Source: Chloroflexota bacterium
GTDB taxonomy: Bacteria > Chloroflexota > Chloroflexia > Thermomicrobiales > JADLAZ01
Length of the DNA: 30,965 nucleotides
Reading direction: 5' to 3'
Assembly: GCA_020849725.1 (NCBI GenBank)
Contig: JADLAZ010000089.1
Coordinates: 1-30,965 of the forward strand
Positions 8,560 to 15,988 of this stretch are shown here, piece after piece. Numbering within the stretch: position 1 is the stretch's first letter; the number at the start of each line of letters is the position of its first letter. The position numbers and the translations under genes were made by a program. The notes below the pieces were generated by a model, which had not been told where the DNA came from, ran no database searches, and saw only the letters and a program-made list of their open reading frames with translations.

Positions 8560-9825
8560 CTAGCCGTCGATCACCGGCAGCCGCTCCGGCGCCAGCGGGT
8601 TGAGCGCCTCGGCGCCGGTGGCGGTGACGGCGTACTGGTCCTCCAGGTCGAAGAAGCCGTGCTCGTCGCCGAGCATCGGCTCGACCGAGATGATCATGCC
8701 CGGTTCCAGCACCGTGTGGCAATCGGGATGCACCGACAGCCCGCCGGTGTTGCGCAGACCGTGGCCGGTGCGGCCGACCAACCGCTCGGGCAGGCCGTAA
8801 CGCGCCTCGACGCGGGCGCCGGCAGCATAGATGTCCGAGCAGCGGGCGCCGGGCCGGATCTGCGCGGCCATGGCGCGGTTGCACTCCCAGGCGGTGCGGT
8901 ACCAGCGCTCGACCGGCGGCGACGGCCGGCCGATGCACCAGACGCGATCGACATCGCCGACATAGCCACGGTAGCTGGCGCCGCTGGTGCCGCGGCAGAC
9001 GAGGTCGCCGGCCCGGAAGACCCGGTCGGTGGCGACGGCGTGGAAGAAGTTGCTGTCGCCGCCGGCCGGATTGCGCGTCTCCCAGCCGCCGGTAGCCCGG
9101 TAGGCGTAGCCGTTGCCATACTGGCTGGCGAAGGCGTCCTCCAGCCGGCGCAGGAACGCCCTCTCGGTCAAGCCCGGCCGCAGCAGCGCCGGCACCTGGT
9201 CGTGGATCCAGACGCCGGCCTGGCAGGCGCGACGGACGCGCTCGATCTCCTCCGGCGTGTGCACGCTCATCAGCCGGCGGATGACGGCCGAGCCATCGAC
9301 CAGCGCGGCGCGCGGCAGCAACTCGCGCAGCCGCAGGAAGTCGTTGACGCTGAGGCCGAGCGTCATGCAGTCGCCCAGCTCGAAGCCGAGCCGGCCGGTG
9401 ACCAGGCCCAGATCAGCGAAGATGGCCGGCATCTGCTCCAGCGCCCAGATCTCGTGGCGCGGCCAGGTGACGCGCTCGGCCAGGCCGCGGATCTGGCTGA
9501 CCCAGGTGCTGCGGCGGGCCGTGTTGAAGTGCTCGCCGATGGCGGTCGGCGTCATGACCAGGACGTCGCTATCCTGGGACAGGATGTACCAGGCTGAACG
9601 AGCCGGGCAGCGATCATGCCACTCGTGTGGCTCGGTCTGGCTGGTGAACCAGGCCCCGACGCTACTCGATGTGATCACCAGCGCATCCAGCCCGGCCTCA
9701 CCCAGCCACTGCCGCGCTCGCCCGACGCGCAGGTCGTACTCCTCGCGCGTGAAGTCATGCTCCAGCGGGTAGCCTGGCTCATCGAGCCAGCGCTCGTGCA
9801 GGGCTGCCAGTGCGCGGTAGTCCAT
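8560..9825 (-). CDS. M24 (pita-bread fold) aminopeptidase/creatinase-like hydrolase
   Basis: This 421-residue protein has the two-domain layout of Xaa-Pro peptidases and creatinases. An N-terminal domain covers roughly residues 1-190 (LDALVITSSSVGAWFTSQTEP onward), followed by a C-terminal pita-bread domain. In the latter I see GYVGDVDRVW (second metal Asp), GRTGHGLRNTGG (His), ISVEPML (Glu) and FFDLEDQYAVT (Glu). The first metal Asp, normally in an 'I-D-x-G' context, aligns with Thr in RGTSGASYRGY. One of the five usual metal ligands therefore seems absent, and the protein may be creatinase-like rather than a true metallopeptidase. ATG 9825 was chosen because GGAGG is close upstream. The frame extends to 9891, but that part is read from a repeat (HSPTHPLAH). 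The solute-binding protein gene lies upstream on the same strand. Import and then hydrolysis of a peptide-like or amide compound is possible. Confidence 0.85.
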   Translation of the reverse strand: MDYRALAALHERWLDEPGYPLEHDFTREEYDLRVGRARQWLGEAGLDALVITSSSVGAWFTSQTEPHEWHDRCPARSAWYILSQDSDVLVMTPTAIGEHFNTARRSTWVSQIRGLAERVTWPRHEIWALEQMPAIFADLGLVTGRLGFELGDCMTLGLSVNDFLRLRELLPRAALVDGSAVIRRLMSVHTPEEIERVRRACQAGVWIHDQVPALLRPGLTERAFLRRLEDAFASQYGNGYAYRATGGWETRNPAGGDSNFFHAVATDRVFRAGDLVCRGTSGASYRGYVGDVDRVWCIGRPSPPVERWYRTAWECNRAMAAQIRPGARCSDIYAAGARVEARYGLPERLVGRTGHGLRNTGGLSVHPDCHTVLEPGMIISVEPMLGDEHGFFDLEDQYAVTATGAEALNPLAPERLPVIDG

Positions 9826-9837
9826 GGGCCTCCAGTG

Positions 9838-10000
9838 GGCGAGTGGGTGAGTGGGTGAGTGGACCAGGGAGTTCGGAGAGTCGGATGGCATCCGTCATGC
9901 CGGCGAAAGCCGGCATCCAGTTCTGTCCCGTGGGTGAGCCTGGCGTGCGCGCAGCCTGAACTCTGGCCCTTCACCCACTGACCCACTCGCCTCCTGGTCC
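9838..10000. repeat. Composite intergenic repeat with inverted ends and a GAAA-loop hairpin
   Basis: The 182-bp gap between the M24 and solute-binding genes is mostly repeat-like. Its left end (9838-9868) has gcgagtgggtgagtgggtga and then ggaccagg. Its right end (about 9969-10000) carries the inverted counterpart cacccactgacccactcgcc and then cctggtcc. Between them, ATGCCGGC-GAAA-GCCGGCAT (9897-9916) makes a perfect 8-bp hairpin with a GNRA-type tetraloop, and ccag follows. Similar 'cgtcatnccggcgaaagccgg' strings are familiar as dispersed repeats in many bacterial genomes (recalled, not searched). It may also act as an mRNA processing or termination point between the two genes. Confidence 0.6.
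9897..9916. terminator. Stem-loop, 8-bp stem with GAAA tetraloop
   Basis: The perfect stem ATGCCGGC/GCCGGCAT closes on a GAAA loop. It lies 92 nt after the solute-binding protein stop (minus strand) and 72 nt before the M24 start. No T-run follows on either strand, so it is as likely an mRNA-stabilising element or part of a dispersed repeat as a true terminator. Confidence 0.3.
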
Positions 10001-10007
10001 TCCTTCC

Positions 10008-11492
10008 CTATGGTCGTGGCTTGTCGAGCGTGGCCTGGACGGCGTCGTTGAACTCCTTGAAGAAGGCGTCAGTCGGCTCCTTTTCGCCGAGCCAGATCGG
10101 GCCGGTCACCTGGTGGAAGACGGTGTTGAGCTCCTCGTCGCGGAAGTTGTAGGCCAGGCGCGTCACCTGAGCCTGCTGCAGCAGGTCGATGAAGATCGGA
10201 TGGAGCGGGTTGCTGGTCAGCCGCGCGTCGGTCAGCACGTCCAGGCGACCGCCGGAGGTGCCGGAGGCGCCGCCACGGCCCTCACCGAGGCGGATGCCGA
10301 TTTCCTTGCCGCAGAGCAGCTTGATCAGTTCCCAGGACTCCTTCGGTGTCTTGGTGTTGGCGCTCATGACGATGTGGTCGATGATCGTCATTGTGCCGAC
10401 CTTGCCGCTCGGGCCGGGCGGCATGATGACGTTGCGCACCTCGAACTTCTTGTCCTTGATCCGGGTCGGGATGCTCTTGGTCGAGGACTCCTGCTGGTAG
10501 AGGGCGGTGCGCTCGGAGATGAACAGGTCGTCGGCGGCGGCGGTGCTGTCGCGCAGCGACGGCGCGATCTTCTCCTTGAAGATCAGGCCGTGCAGGAAGC
10601 GGATCGCCTCTTTGGCCGCCGGCTCGTTGAGCAGCGCCTTCTTGCCGTCCTCGGAGTAGATCTCGCCGCCGAACGAGCGGGTGTACATCAGGATCTTCTT
10701 CCAGGAGCCAGTGGCGTCGTTCGGCGACATGCCGTGGTAGAAGCCGAAGCGCTCGACGCGGCCACTGCTCTCCTTGTGCAGCGCCTTGCCTAGCTTGATC
10801 AGCTCCTCCCAACTCGGCATCTGCTTGTCGGGCATCTTGAGGCCGGCCTGGCTGAGGGCGTTGACGTTGTAGTAGAGCGCTGCCGGGCCGGGGTGGATCT
10901 TGAAGGGCATGCCATAGGGCTTGCCCTCGTACATCGCGCCGTCCCAGGCGGCCTTGACGTACTGGGCGGTGTCGAAGCCATCGGCCTTGACCAGGTCGTC
11001 GAGCGGGCGGATGAGCTTGTTGTAGGCCCACAGGAACGTGCCGCGGTAATTGACTGTCCAGATCACGTCGCCGTACTGGCCGCCGGCGATGAGCGTCTGC
11101 AGCTTGGTGTAGTACTCGCCGCCGGGGAACGCCTCCAGCTTGACGCCGATGCCGGTCTGCTGGGTGAAGGCCGGCAGCACCTCTTTGAGCGTGTCTTCCT
11201 CGGCGCCGGTGCGCACGTGCAGGCGCAGCTCGACACCGGTCGGCTTGGCCGCGGCCCCGGCGGCGGTGGGCTGGGCGGCTGGCGCGGTGGTGGCGGCTGG
11301 GGCTGGCTTGGTCGGCTCGGCCGGCTTGGCGGCGGGGGCGGGCGTCGGCGCGGGCGTCGGCGCGGTGGCCTTGGGTGCGGCGGTCGGGCTGGCGGGCGCG
11401 CCACCGCAGGCGGCCAGCAGCAGCCCGGCCGTGGCCAGGCCCCAGCCGCGCACGACGTGACGCCGCGAGAGCAACGATGCGTGGGTCTCCAT
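10008..11492 (-). CDS. Extracellular solute-binding lipoprotein, ABC importer family 1
   Basis: This 494-residue exported lipoprotein is the substrate-capturing subunit of an ABC importer, family 1 (sugar or glycerol-phosphate type). The N-terminus has a twin-arginine-like SRRHVVRGW, a hydrophobic stretch (LATAGLLL) and a lipobox LAAC, followed by a long Ala/Pro/Thr linker (about residues 32-88). The mature domain begins near VELRLHVRTGAEEDTL and includes FTQQTGIGVKLEAFPGGEYYTKLQTL, typical of the family fold, with later GKPYGMPFKIHPGPAALYYN. ATG 11492 has GGAGGGG 6-7 nt upstream, and the longer frame lacks this support. No permease or ATPase gene lies nearby, so the transporter partners must be outside the window or shared. 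The ligand is unknown. The following M24-fold gene may act on the imported compound. Confidence 0.92.
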   Translation of the reverse strand: METHASLLSRRHVVRGWGLATAGLLLAACGGAPASPTAAPKATAPTPAPTPAPAAKPAEPTKPAPAATTAPAAQPTAAGAAAKPTGVELRLHVRTGAEEDTLKEVLPAFTQQTGIGVKLEAFPGGEYYTKLQTLIAGGQYGDVIWTVNYRGTFLWAYNKLIRPLDDLVKADGFDTAQYVKAAWDGAMYEGKPYGMPFKIHPGPAALYYNVNALSQAGLKMPDKQMPSWEELIKLGKALHKESSGRVERFGFYHGMSPNDATGSWKKILMYTRSFGGEIYSEDGKKALLNEPAAKEAIRFLHGLIFKEKIAPSLRDSTAAADDLFISERTALYQQESSTKSIPTRIKDKKFEVRNVIMPPGPSGKVGTMTIIDHIVMSANTKTPKESWELIKLLCGKEIGIRLGEGRGGASGTSGGRLDVLTDARLTSNPLHPIFIDLLQQAQVTRLAYNFRDEELNTVFHQVTGPIWLGEKEPTDAFFKEFNDAVQATLDKPRP

Positions 11493-11620
11493 GCGTGCCC
11501 CTCCTGGCTGGTTGGCATAGAATCCGGGCGATGTCGGCTCTTGGTTGCTACTGAACATCCGGAGTGTAGGAGCGGGCGTCGGACGTGTCAAGACGGTGGC
11601 GCGCCATGACGGGAGCGGCG

Positions 11621-12046
11621 ATGCTGCGGACGGCGTGGGCGACGTGGCGCGTGTGGTGGGTCGTCGTCGGCATCTGGGTGCAGCGCGCCCTGCTCGGCCG
11701 CACCGGCGGACGTGACGCGCCGGCGCCGTCGATCGTGGCTCAGATCCGCGATGCGGCGCTGAGCTGGCCGGGCGTGACCGAGCAGCCGCACCGCTTCGGC
11801 GGCATCGAGTTCCGGCTGGGCCGCATCGAGCTGGGCCACCTGCACGGTGACTATCTGGCCGACCTGCCCTTCCCGGTGCGCGTCCGCCGCGAGCTGGTCG
11901 CCGCCGGCCGGGCCATGCCGCACCACATCCTGCCGGCCAGCGGCTGGGTCAGCTACCCGATCCGGGATGCGGCGGCCGTGCCCGGCGCGATCGCGCTGTT
12001 TCGGCTGGCCTACGACCGCGCCGCTGCTCGGAAACGAGACGCTTGA
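11621..12046 (+). CDS. DUF5519 (luciferase-domain) family protein
   Basis: This 141-residue protein begins with a hydrophobic, Trp-rich segment (about residues 1-24, TAWATWRVWWVVVGIWVQRA) that may anchor it to the membrane. The DUF5519 domain follows: VTEQPHRFGGIEFRLGR, IELGHLHGDYLADLPFPVRVR and PHHILPASGWVSYPIRD, ending in ALFRLAYDRAA. The His-rich wording (PHRFGG, GHLHGD, PHHILP) is characteristic of the family, but its biochemical role is not known to me. Start choice: ATG 11621 has GGGAGCGGCG just before it. ATG 11606 and GTG 11585 are alternatives. The stop codon TGA (12044-12046) overlaps the first bases of a hairpin repeat, so the repeat abuts the gene exactly. Only about 130 bp separate it from the divergent solute-binding protein start. 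Confidence 0.8.
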   Translation: MLRTAWATWRVWWVVVGIWVQRALLGRTGGRDAPAPSIVAQIRDAALSWPGVTEQPHRFGGIEFRLGRIELGHLHGDYLADLPFPVRVRRELVAAGRAMPHHILPASGWVSYPIRDAAAVPGAIALFRLAYDRAAARKRDA

Positions 12047-12123
12047 TCCGCAGATTGCGCAGATTACACAGATATAGTTCGTAATACTTCTTATATCTGC
12101 GTAATCTGTGTAATCTGTGGATC
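12045..12123. repeat. Hairpin repeat copy 1 (9-nt-period arms)
   Basis: The left arm is gatccgcagattgcgcag followed by attacacagata. The right arm is tatctgcgtaatctg followed by tgtaatctgtggatc. A unique AT-rich loop (tagttcgtaatacttct) separates them. The arms pair over about 30 bp with three differing positions. The element starts one base into the TGA stop of the DUF5519 gene and ends 117 bp before the Res start. It could act as a terminator in this position. Confidence 0.9.
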
Positions 12124-12239
12124 GGGTTGCCTTGATTGCGACCCGCGCTGTGCCGCGGCGACCGGGCTGGACAGGCGGCGCGCCGGCAGCGATAGTATGC
12201 TGGTTTGCGTACTCGTCCAGGATGATGGCAGGGGCAGCC

Positions 12240-15200
12240 ATGCGCCAGGTCGTGATCGACAACCCGATCATCAACTCGCCGTACGCGGAGCCGGCGCGGC
12301 ATTACCGCTTCGACGAGGATGGCATCACCAGCGAGATCGAGCCGGGACGCCGGTCCAGCAGCTACTTCGTGCCGGTGCCGCCGCCGAAGAAGAAGGGCGG
12401 GAAGCAGATAGCGCTGCCGGGCGACGACGCGCCGCAGCAGCGCAAAGAGAACGAGCTGGTCAATCAGATTCGGGATCGGGTGGCGCAGTGGCGGCGTGGC
12501 GGCTATGTCGGGGTGACGCCCACGACCAGGCGCTTGCTGGCGTACTGGACCGCTTCCGACCGTGAGAAGCGGCTGTTCTTCTGTCAGATCGAGGCGCTGG
12601 AGACGGCGATCTACCTGGCTGAGGTCGACCGGGCCTACGAGGGCGGCTGGGCCGAGCGCCGGCTGCGGGAGGCGAACGACAGCGCCAATCCCGGCCTGCC
12701 GCGTGCCGCCTTCAAGATGGCGACCGGCAGCGGCAAGACGGTCGTCATGGCGATGCTGATCGCCTGGCAGACGCTCAACAAGCGCGCTAACCCGCAGGAC
12801 AGTCGCTTCACCGACTGCTTCCTGATCGTCACGCCCGGCATCACGATCCGCGACCGGCTGCGGGTGCTGCTGCCGAACGACCCGGCCAACTACTACCGCC
12901 AGCGCGACATCGTGCCGGCCGACGAGCTGCCGCTGCTGGGCCAGGCGAAGATCGTCATCACCAACTACCACGCCTTCCTGCCGCGCGAGAAGGTCGCCGC
13001 CAGCCGGATCACCAAGCAGATCCTGGTCGGCGACGGCCCCAGCCCGTTCACCGAGACACCCGACGAGGTCGTCCGGCGCGTCTGCCGCGAGCTGGGCGGC
13101 AAGCGCGGCATCGTCGTCCTCAACGATGAGGCGCACCACTGCTATCGCCGCAAGCCCGACGCCGACCCGGAGACGCTGACCGCCGACGAGCGGGCCGAAG
13201 CGAAGCAGCGCGACGAGGAGGCGCGCGTCTGGATCGCCGGCATCGAGGCCGTCCAGGCCAAGCTCGGCGTCAAGGTCATCTACGACCTGTCGGCGACGCC
13301 GTTCTTCCTGCGCGGCTCCGGCTACCCGGAAGGCACGCTCTTTCCCTGGGTCGTCGCCGACTTCGCGCTGATCGACGCCATCGAGGCCGGCATCGTCAAG
13401 GTGCCGCGCGTGCCGGTGGCCGACAACGCCATGCTCGGCGACCAGCCGACCTACCGGAGCCTCTGGCCGCGCATCCGCGACGACCTGCCGAAGAAGGGGC
13501 GCAAGACTGAGGCGGTCGGCGGCGAGCCGACGCTGCCGGTCGAGTTGCAGGGCGCGCTGCACAGCCTCTACGGCAACTACACGCTGGCCTACCGCCAGTG
13601 GGAGCAACTGACCGAGGCGCGCGCCCGTGGCCTGACGCCGCCGGTCTTCATCGTCGTCTGCAACAACACCAACGTCTCCAAGCTCGTCTTTGACTACATC
13701 GCCGGCTGGGAGAGACAGATCGACGGCCAGCCGATCGCCCAGGCCGGCCAGTTGGAGATCTTCCGCAACGACGACGGCGCCGGCGGCTGGCGCCACCGCC
13801 CGAACACGATCCTGGTCGACAGCCAGCAACTGGAGTCGGGCGAGGCGATGAGCGCCGACTTCAAGCAGATCGCCGCGCGCGAGATCGCCGACTTCAAGGC
13901 CGAGTACCGCGCCCGCTTCCCCGGTCGCGACGCCGACAGCCTGACCGACGAGGACCTGCTGCGCGAGGTGATGAACACCGTCGGCAAGGCCGGCAAGCTC
14001 GGCGAGCACGTCAAGTGCGTCGTCAGCGTGTCGATGCTGACCGAGGGCTGGGACGCCAACACCGTCACGCACATCCTCGGCGTGCGCGCCTTCGGCACGC
14101 AACTGCTGTGCGAGCAGGTCGTCGGCCGGGCGCTGCGCCGGATGAGCTACGCCACCAACGATCACGGCCACTTCGACCCGGAGTACGCCGAGGTTTACGG
14201 CGTGCCGTTCTCGTTCATTCCCACCGGCGCCGTCGCGAGCGGCCCGAAGCCGACCCCGCAACCCACCCGCGTCCGCGCCCTCGAGGACCGCGCCGGCTGC
14301 GAGATCACCTTCCCGCGGCTGCTCGGCTACCGCTACGACGTGCCCGACGCGCGCCTGCGGGCCGAGTTCGGCGATCAGTCACGGCTGGCGCTCTCGACCG
14401 CCGACATCCCCACCCGCACCGAGAACGCGCCCATCATCGGCGAGGCGAGCATCCACACGCTCGACGACCTGCGCCGCCACCGCCTCAACGAGGTCGCCTT
14501 CCTGCTGGCCAAGCTGACGCTCGAAAAGTATTTCCGCCAGGATGGCGCCGAGAAGACCGACCGGCCGACCGAGCACCGCTTCGACAGCGAGGTCAAGCAC
14601 TGGCTCTTCCCGCCGGTGCTGGCGATCACGAAGCAGTGGCTGGCGACGTGCCTGACGCTCAAGGACAACACCTTCCCGCAACTGCTGCTGCTGATCGAGC
14701 TGGCCCACGACGCCGCCGACCGCATCTACCAGGGCATCGTCGCGGCGGCCGAGGGCACGCCGGCGCTCAAGCCGATCCTGCGCCCCTACGATACCGTCGG
14801 CTCGACCCGCTACGTCGACTTCGACACGACGCGGCCGGTCTACGCCACCGATCCCAACCGCTGCCACGTGTCGCACGTCGTCGCCGACACCGACTCGTGG
14901 GAACAGAAGCTGGCCGAGGCGCTGGAGACGATGCCCGAGGTCGTCCGCTACGTGAAGAACCAGAACCTCGGCTTCACCATCCCCTACACGATCGGCGGCG
15001 CCGAGCGCCAGTACACGCCCGACTTCCTCGTCTGCCTCGACGACGGCCACGGCCCGGACGACTTGCTCAACCTGATCGTCGAAGTCTCCGGCGAGCCGAA
15101 GAAGGACAAGGCCGCCAAGACCGCCACCGCCAGGACCCTCTGGACGCCGGCGGTCAATAACCACGGTGGCTTTGGCCGCTGGGCCTTCGTCGAAGTCACC

Positions 15201-15254
15201 GATCCCTGGGATGCCCAGCATGTGATCCGCGGAACGATTGGTGGAGGGTTGTGA
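12240..15254 (+). CDS. Type III-like restriction enzyme, Res subunit (SF2 helicase plus nuclease)
   Basis: This 1004-residue protein is a DEAD/DEAH-type superfamily 2 translocase fused to a C-terminal nuclease-like domain. It matches the restriction subunit group often annotated 'BPTD_3080 family'. Walker A is MATGSGKTVV (ATGSGKT at 161-167), Walker B is VLNDEAHHC (DEAH at 296-299), and motif III is YDLSATPFFLRGSG. The second RecA lobe has SVSMLTEGWDANTVTHILG and CEQVVGRALRRM. Near the C-terminus, YTPDFLVCLDDG (Asp928) and LIVEVSGEPKKDK (Glu948) form a PD-(D/E)XK-like site with Ser where the classical Lys would be. It should cut DNA lacking the partner modification, using ATP. ATG 12240 (MRQVVIDNPIINSP) matches the usual family N-terminus and has AGGGG upstream; ATG 12222 is an alternative. 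The stop TGA shares its GA with a repeat unit. The partner is Mod, downstream. Confidence 0.9.
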   Translation: MRQVVIDNPIINSPYAEPARHYRFDEDGITSEIEPGRRSSSYFVPVPPPKKKGGKQIALPGDDAPQQRKENELVNQIRDRVAQWRRGGYVGVTPTTRRLLAYWTASDREKRLFFCQIEALETAIYLAEVDRAYEGGWAERRLREANDSANPGLPRAAFKMATGSGKTVVMAMLIAWQTLNKRANPQDSRFTDCFLIVTPGITIRDRLRVLLPNDPANYYRQRDIVPADELPLLGQAKIVITNYHAFLPREKVAASRITKQILVGDGPSPFTETPDEVVRRVCRELGGKRGIVVLNDEAHHCYRRKPDADPETLTADERAEAKQRDEEARVWIAGIEAVQAKLGVKVIYDLSATPFFLRGSGYPEGTLFPWVVADFALIDAIEAGIVKVPRVPVADNAMLGDQPTYRSLWPRIRDDLPKKGRKTEAVGGEPTLPVELQGALHSLYGNYTLAYRQWEQLTEARARGLTPPVFIVVCNNTNVSKLVFDYIAGWERQIDGQPIAQAGQLEIFRNDDGAGGWRHRPNTILVDSQQLESGEAMSADFKQIAAREIADFKAEYRARFPGRDADSLTDEDLLREVMNTVGKAGKLGEHVKCVVSVSMLTEGWDANTVTHILGVRAFGTQLLCEQVVGRALRRMSYATNDHGHFDPEYAEVYGVPFSFIPTGAVASGPKPTPQPTRVRALEDRAGCEITFPRLLGYRYDVPDARLRAEFGDQSRLALSTADIPTRTENAPIIGEASIHTLDDLRRHRLNEVAFLLAKLTLEKYFRQDGAEKTDRPTEHRFDSEVKHWLFPPVLAITKQWLATCLTLKDNTFPQLLLLIELAHDAADRIYQGIVAAAEGTPALKPILRPYDTVGSTRYVDFDTTRPVYATDPNRCHVSHVVADTDSWEQKLAEALETMPEVVRYVKNQNLGFTIPYTIGGAERQYTPDFLVCLDDGHGPDDLLNLIVEVSGEPKKDKAAKTATARTLWTPAVNNHGGFGRWAFVEVTDPWDAQHVIRGTIGGGL

Positions 15255-15300
15255 TCCGCAGATAGGGGAGGGAGACGATCCGCAGATAGGGGAGGGAGAC
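15253..15300 (+). repeat. Two tandem 24-bp units leading into hairpin copy 2
   Basis: Two identical 24-bp units run 15253-15276 and 15277-15300. Each is gatccgcagata followed by ggggagggagac. They directly precede the full hairpin, which begins with the same gatccgcaga. They look like slippage or repeated-insertion products of the repeat's left end, and the first one supplies part of the Res stop codon. Confidence 0.85.
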
Positions 15301-15386
15301 GATCCGCAGATTACGCAGATTACGCAGATGGGGCAGGGGACCGGGACCTATTTCTTTATCTGTGTAATCTGCGTAATCTGCGGATC
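15301..15386. repeat. Hairpin repeat copy 2
   Basis: The left arm gatccgcag-attacgcag-attacgcag-atg and the right arm tatctgtgt-aatctgcgt-aatctgcggatc are separated by a G-rich unique loop (gggcaggggaccggg). It lies between the Res stop and the GxxExxY start, 33 bp before the latter. The right arm retains both TAA triplets. Confidence 0.9.
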
Positions 15387-15419
15387 GTTACGGCGCTGGT
15401 GAAGAAGGGGGGAGGGCGC

Positions 15420-15839
15420 ATGGCGCGGGCTGATCTGAATGGGAAGGATGGCCAGACGCATGCCATCATCGGGGCGGCGATGGAGGTCCACCGGCAGTTG
15501 GGGCCGGGCTTCCTCGAGGGCGTCTACCACGAGGCGCTGGCGATCGAGTTGACGGAGCGCGGCGTGCCGTTCGTCCACGAGCACGACCTGCCGGTCGCCT
15601 ACAAGGGCCACCAGTTGGCCTGTGCCTACCGGGCCGACTTCATCTGCTACGACGATGTGATCGTGGAACTGAAGGCGTTGCGGGAGATGGGCGGCATCGA
15701 GGAGGCGCAGGTGCTCAACTACCTCAAGGCGTCCGGCCACGAACGGGGCCTGCTGCTCAACTTCGGCCGCCTCAGCCTGGAGTTCAAGCGCCTGATCTTC
15801 TCCCATCAGCCCCGGCCACCTGTCTCGACTATCGGGTAG
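15420..15839 (+). CDS. GxxExxY protein (predicted PD-(D/E)XK-like, PDDEXK_3)
   Basis: This 139-residue protein carries the hallmark GFLEGVYHEAL (G-x-x-E-x-x-Y at about residues 32-38), preceded by IIGAAMEVHRQLGPG. It continues with RGVPFVHEHDLPVAYKG and then ADFICYDDVIVELKALREM. The D...ExK arrangement in ADFICYDDVIVELK is that of a PD-(D/E)XK nuclease fold, to which this family has been assigned. Its molecular function is not established to my knowledge. ATG 15420 has GGGGGAGGG 4-6 nt upstream; an in-frame ATG at 15399 lacks this support. It sits between the Res and Mod genes on the same strand and is bracketed by two hairpin repeat copies, 33 bp before its start and 24 bp after its stop. 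It may be an accessory of the restriction system or linked to the repeats; both are inference. Confidence 0.88.
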   Translation: MARADLNGKDGQTHAIIGAAMEVHRQLGPGFLEGVYHEALAIELTERGVPFVHEHDLPVAYKGHQLACAYRADFICYDDVIVELKALREMGGIEEAQVLNYLKASGHERGLLLNFGRLSLEFKRLIFSHQPRPPVSTIG

Positions 15840-15863
15840 ATGCTGCAACGAGGGGGGGGTGAC

Positions 15864-15958
15864 GATCCGCAGATTACGCAGATTACACAGATAAAAATAG
15901 GAAATGAAGAACGAATCATTCGTCTTTTTATCTGCGTAATCTGTGTAATCTGCGGATC
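15864..15958. repeat. Hairpin repeat copy 3
   Basis: This is the best-preserved copy. The left arm gatccgcagattacgcag-attacacagataaaaa and the right arm tttttatctgcgtaat-ctgtgtaatctgcggatc pair along about 34 bp with two differing positions. The loop holds a smaller palindrome (gaacgaatcattcgtc). It lies between the GxxExxY stop and the Mod ribosome binding site (Mod starts 30 bp after it). Confidence 0.92.
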
Positions 15959-15988
15959 ACCCGTCTCCCCGCCGAGAAGGAGCCGCGC

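Noticed and set aside
8242..9597. 451-codon open frame on the plus strand across the M24 gene
   Set aside because: This is an antisense shadow with no recognisable motifs. The minus strand encodes a complete M24-type protein.
9826..9891. Longer N-terminus for the M24 protein
   Set aside because: The extra 22 residues (HSPTHPLAHW) are read from the adjacent repeat. ATG 9825 has its own ribosome binding site.
11949..14261. 770-codon open frame on the minus strand opposite the Res gene
   Set aside because: It mirrors the high-GC third-position bias of Res, is rich in low-complexity Arg/Ala/Gly/Asp/Val, and lacks any domain. The plus-strand Res has complete helicase motifs.
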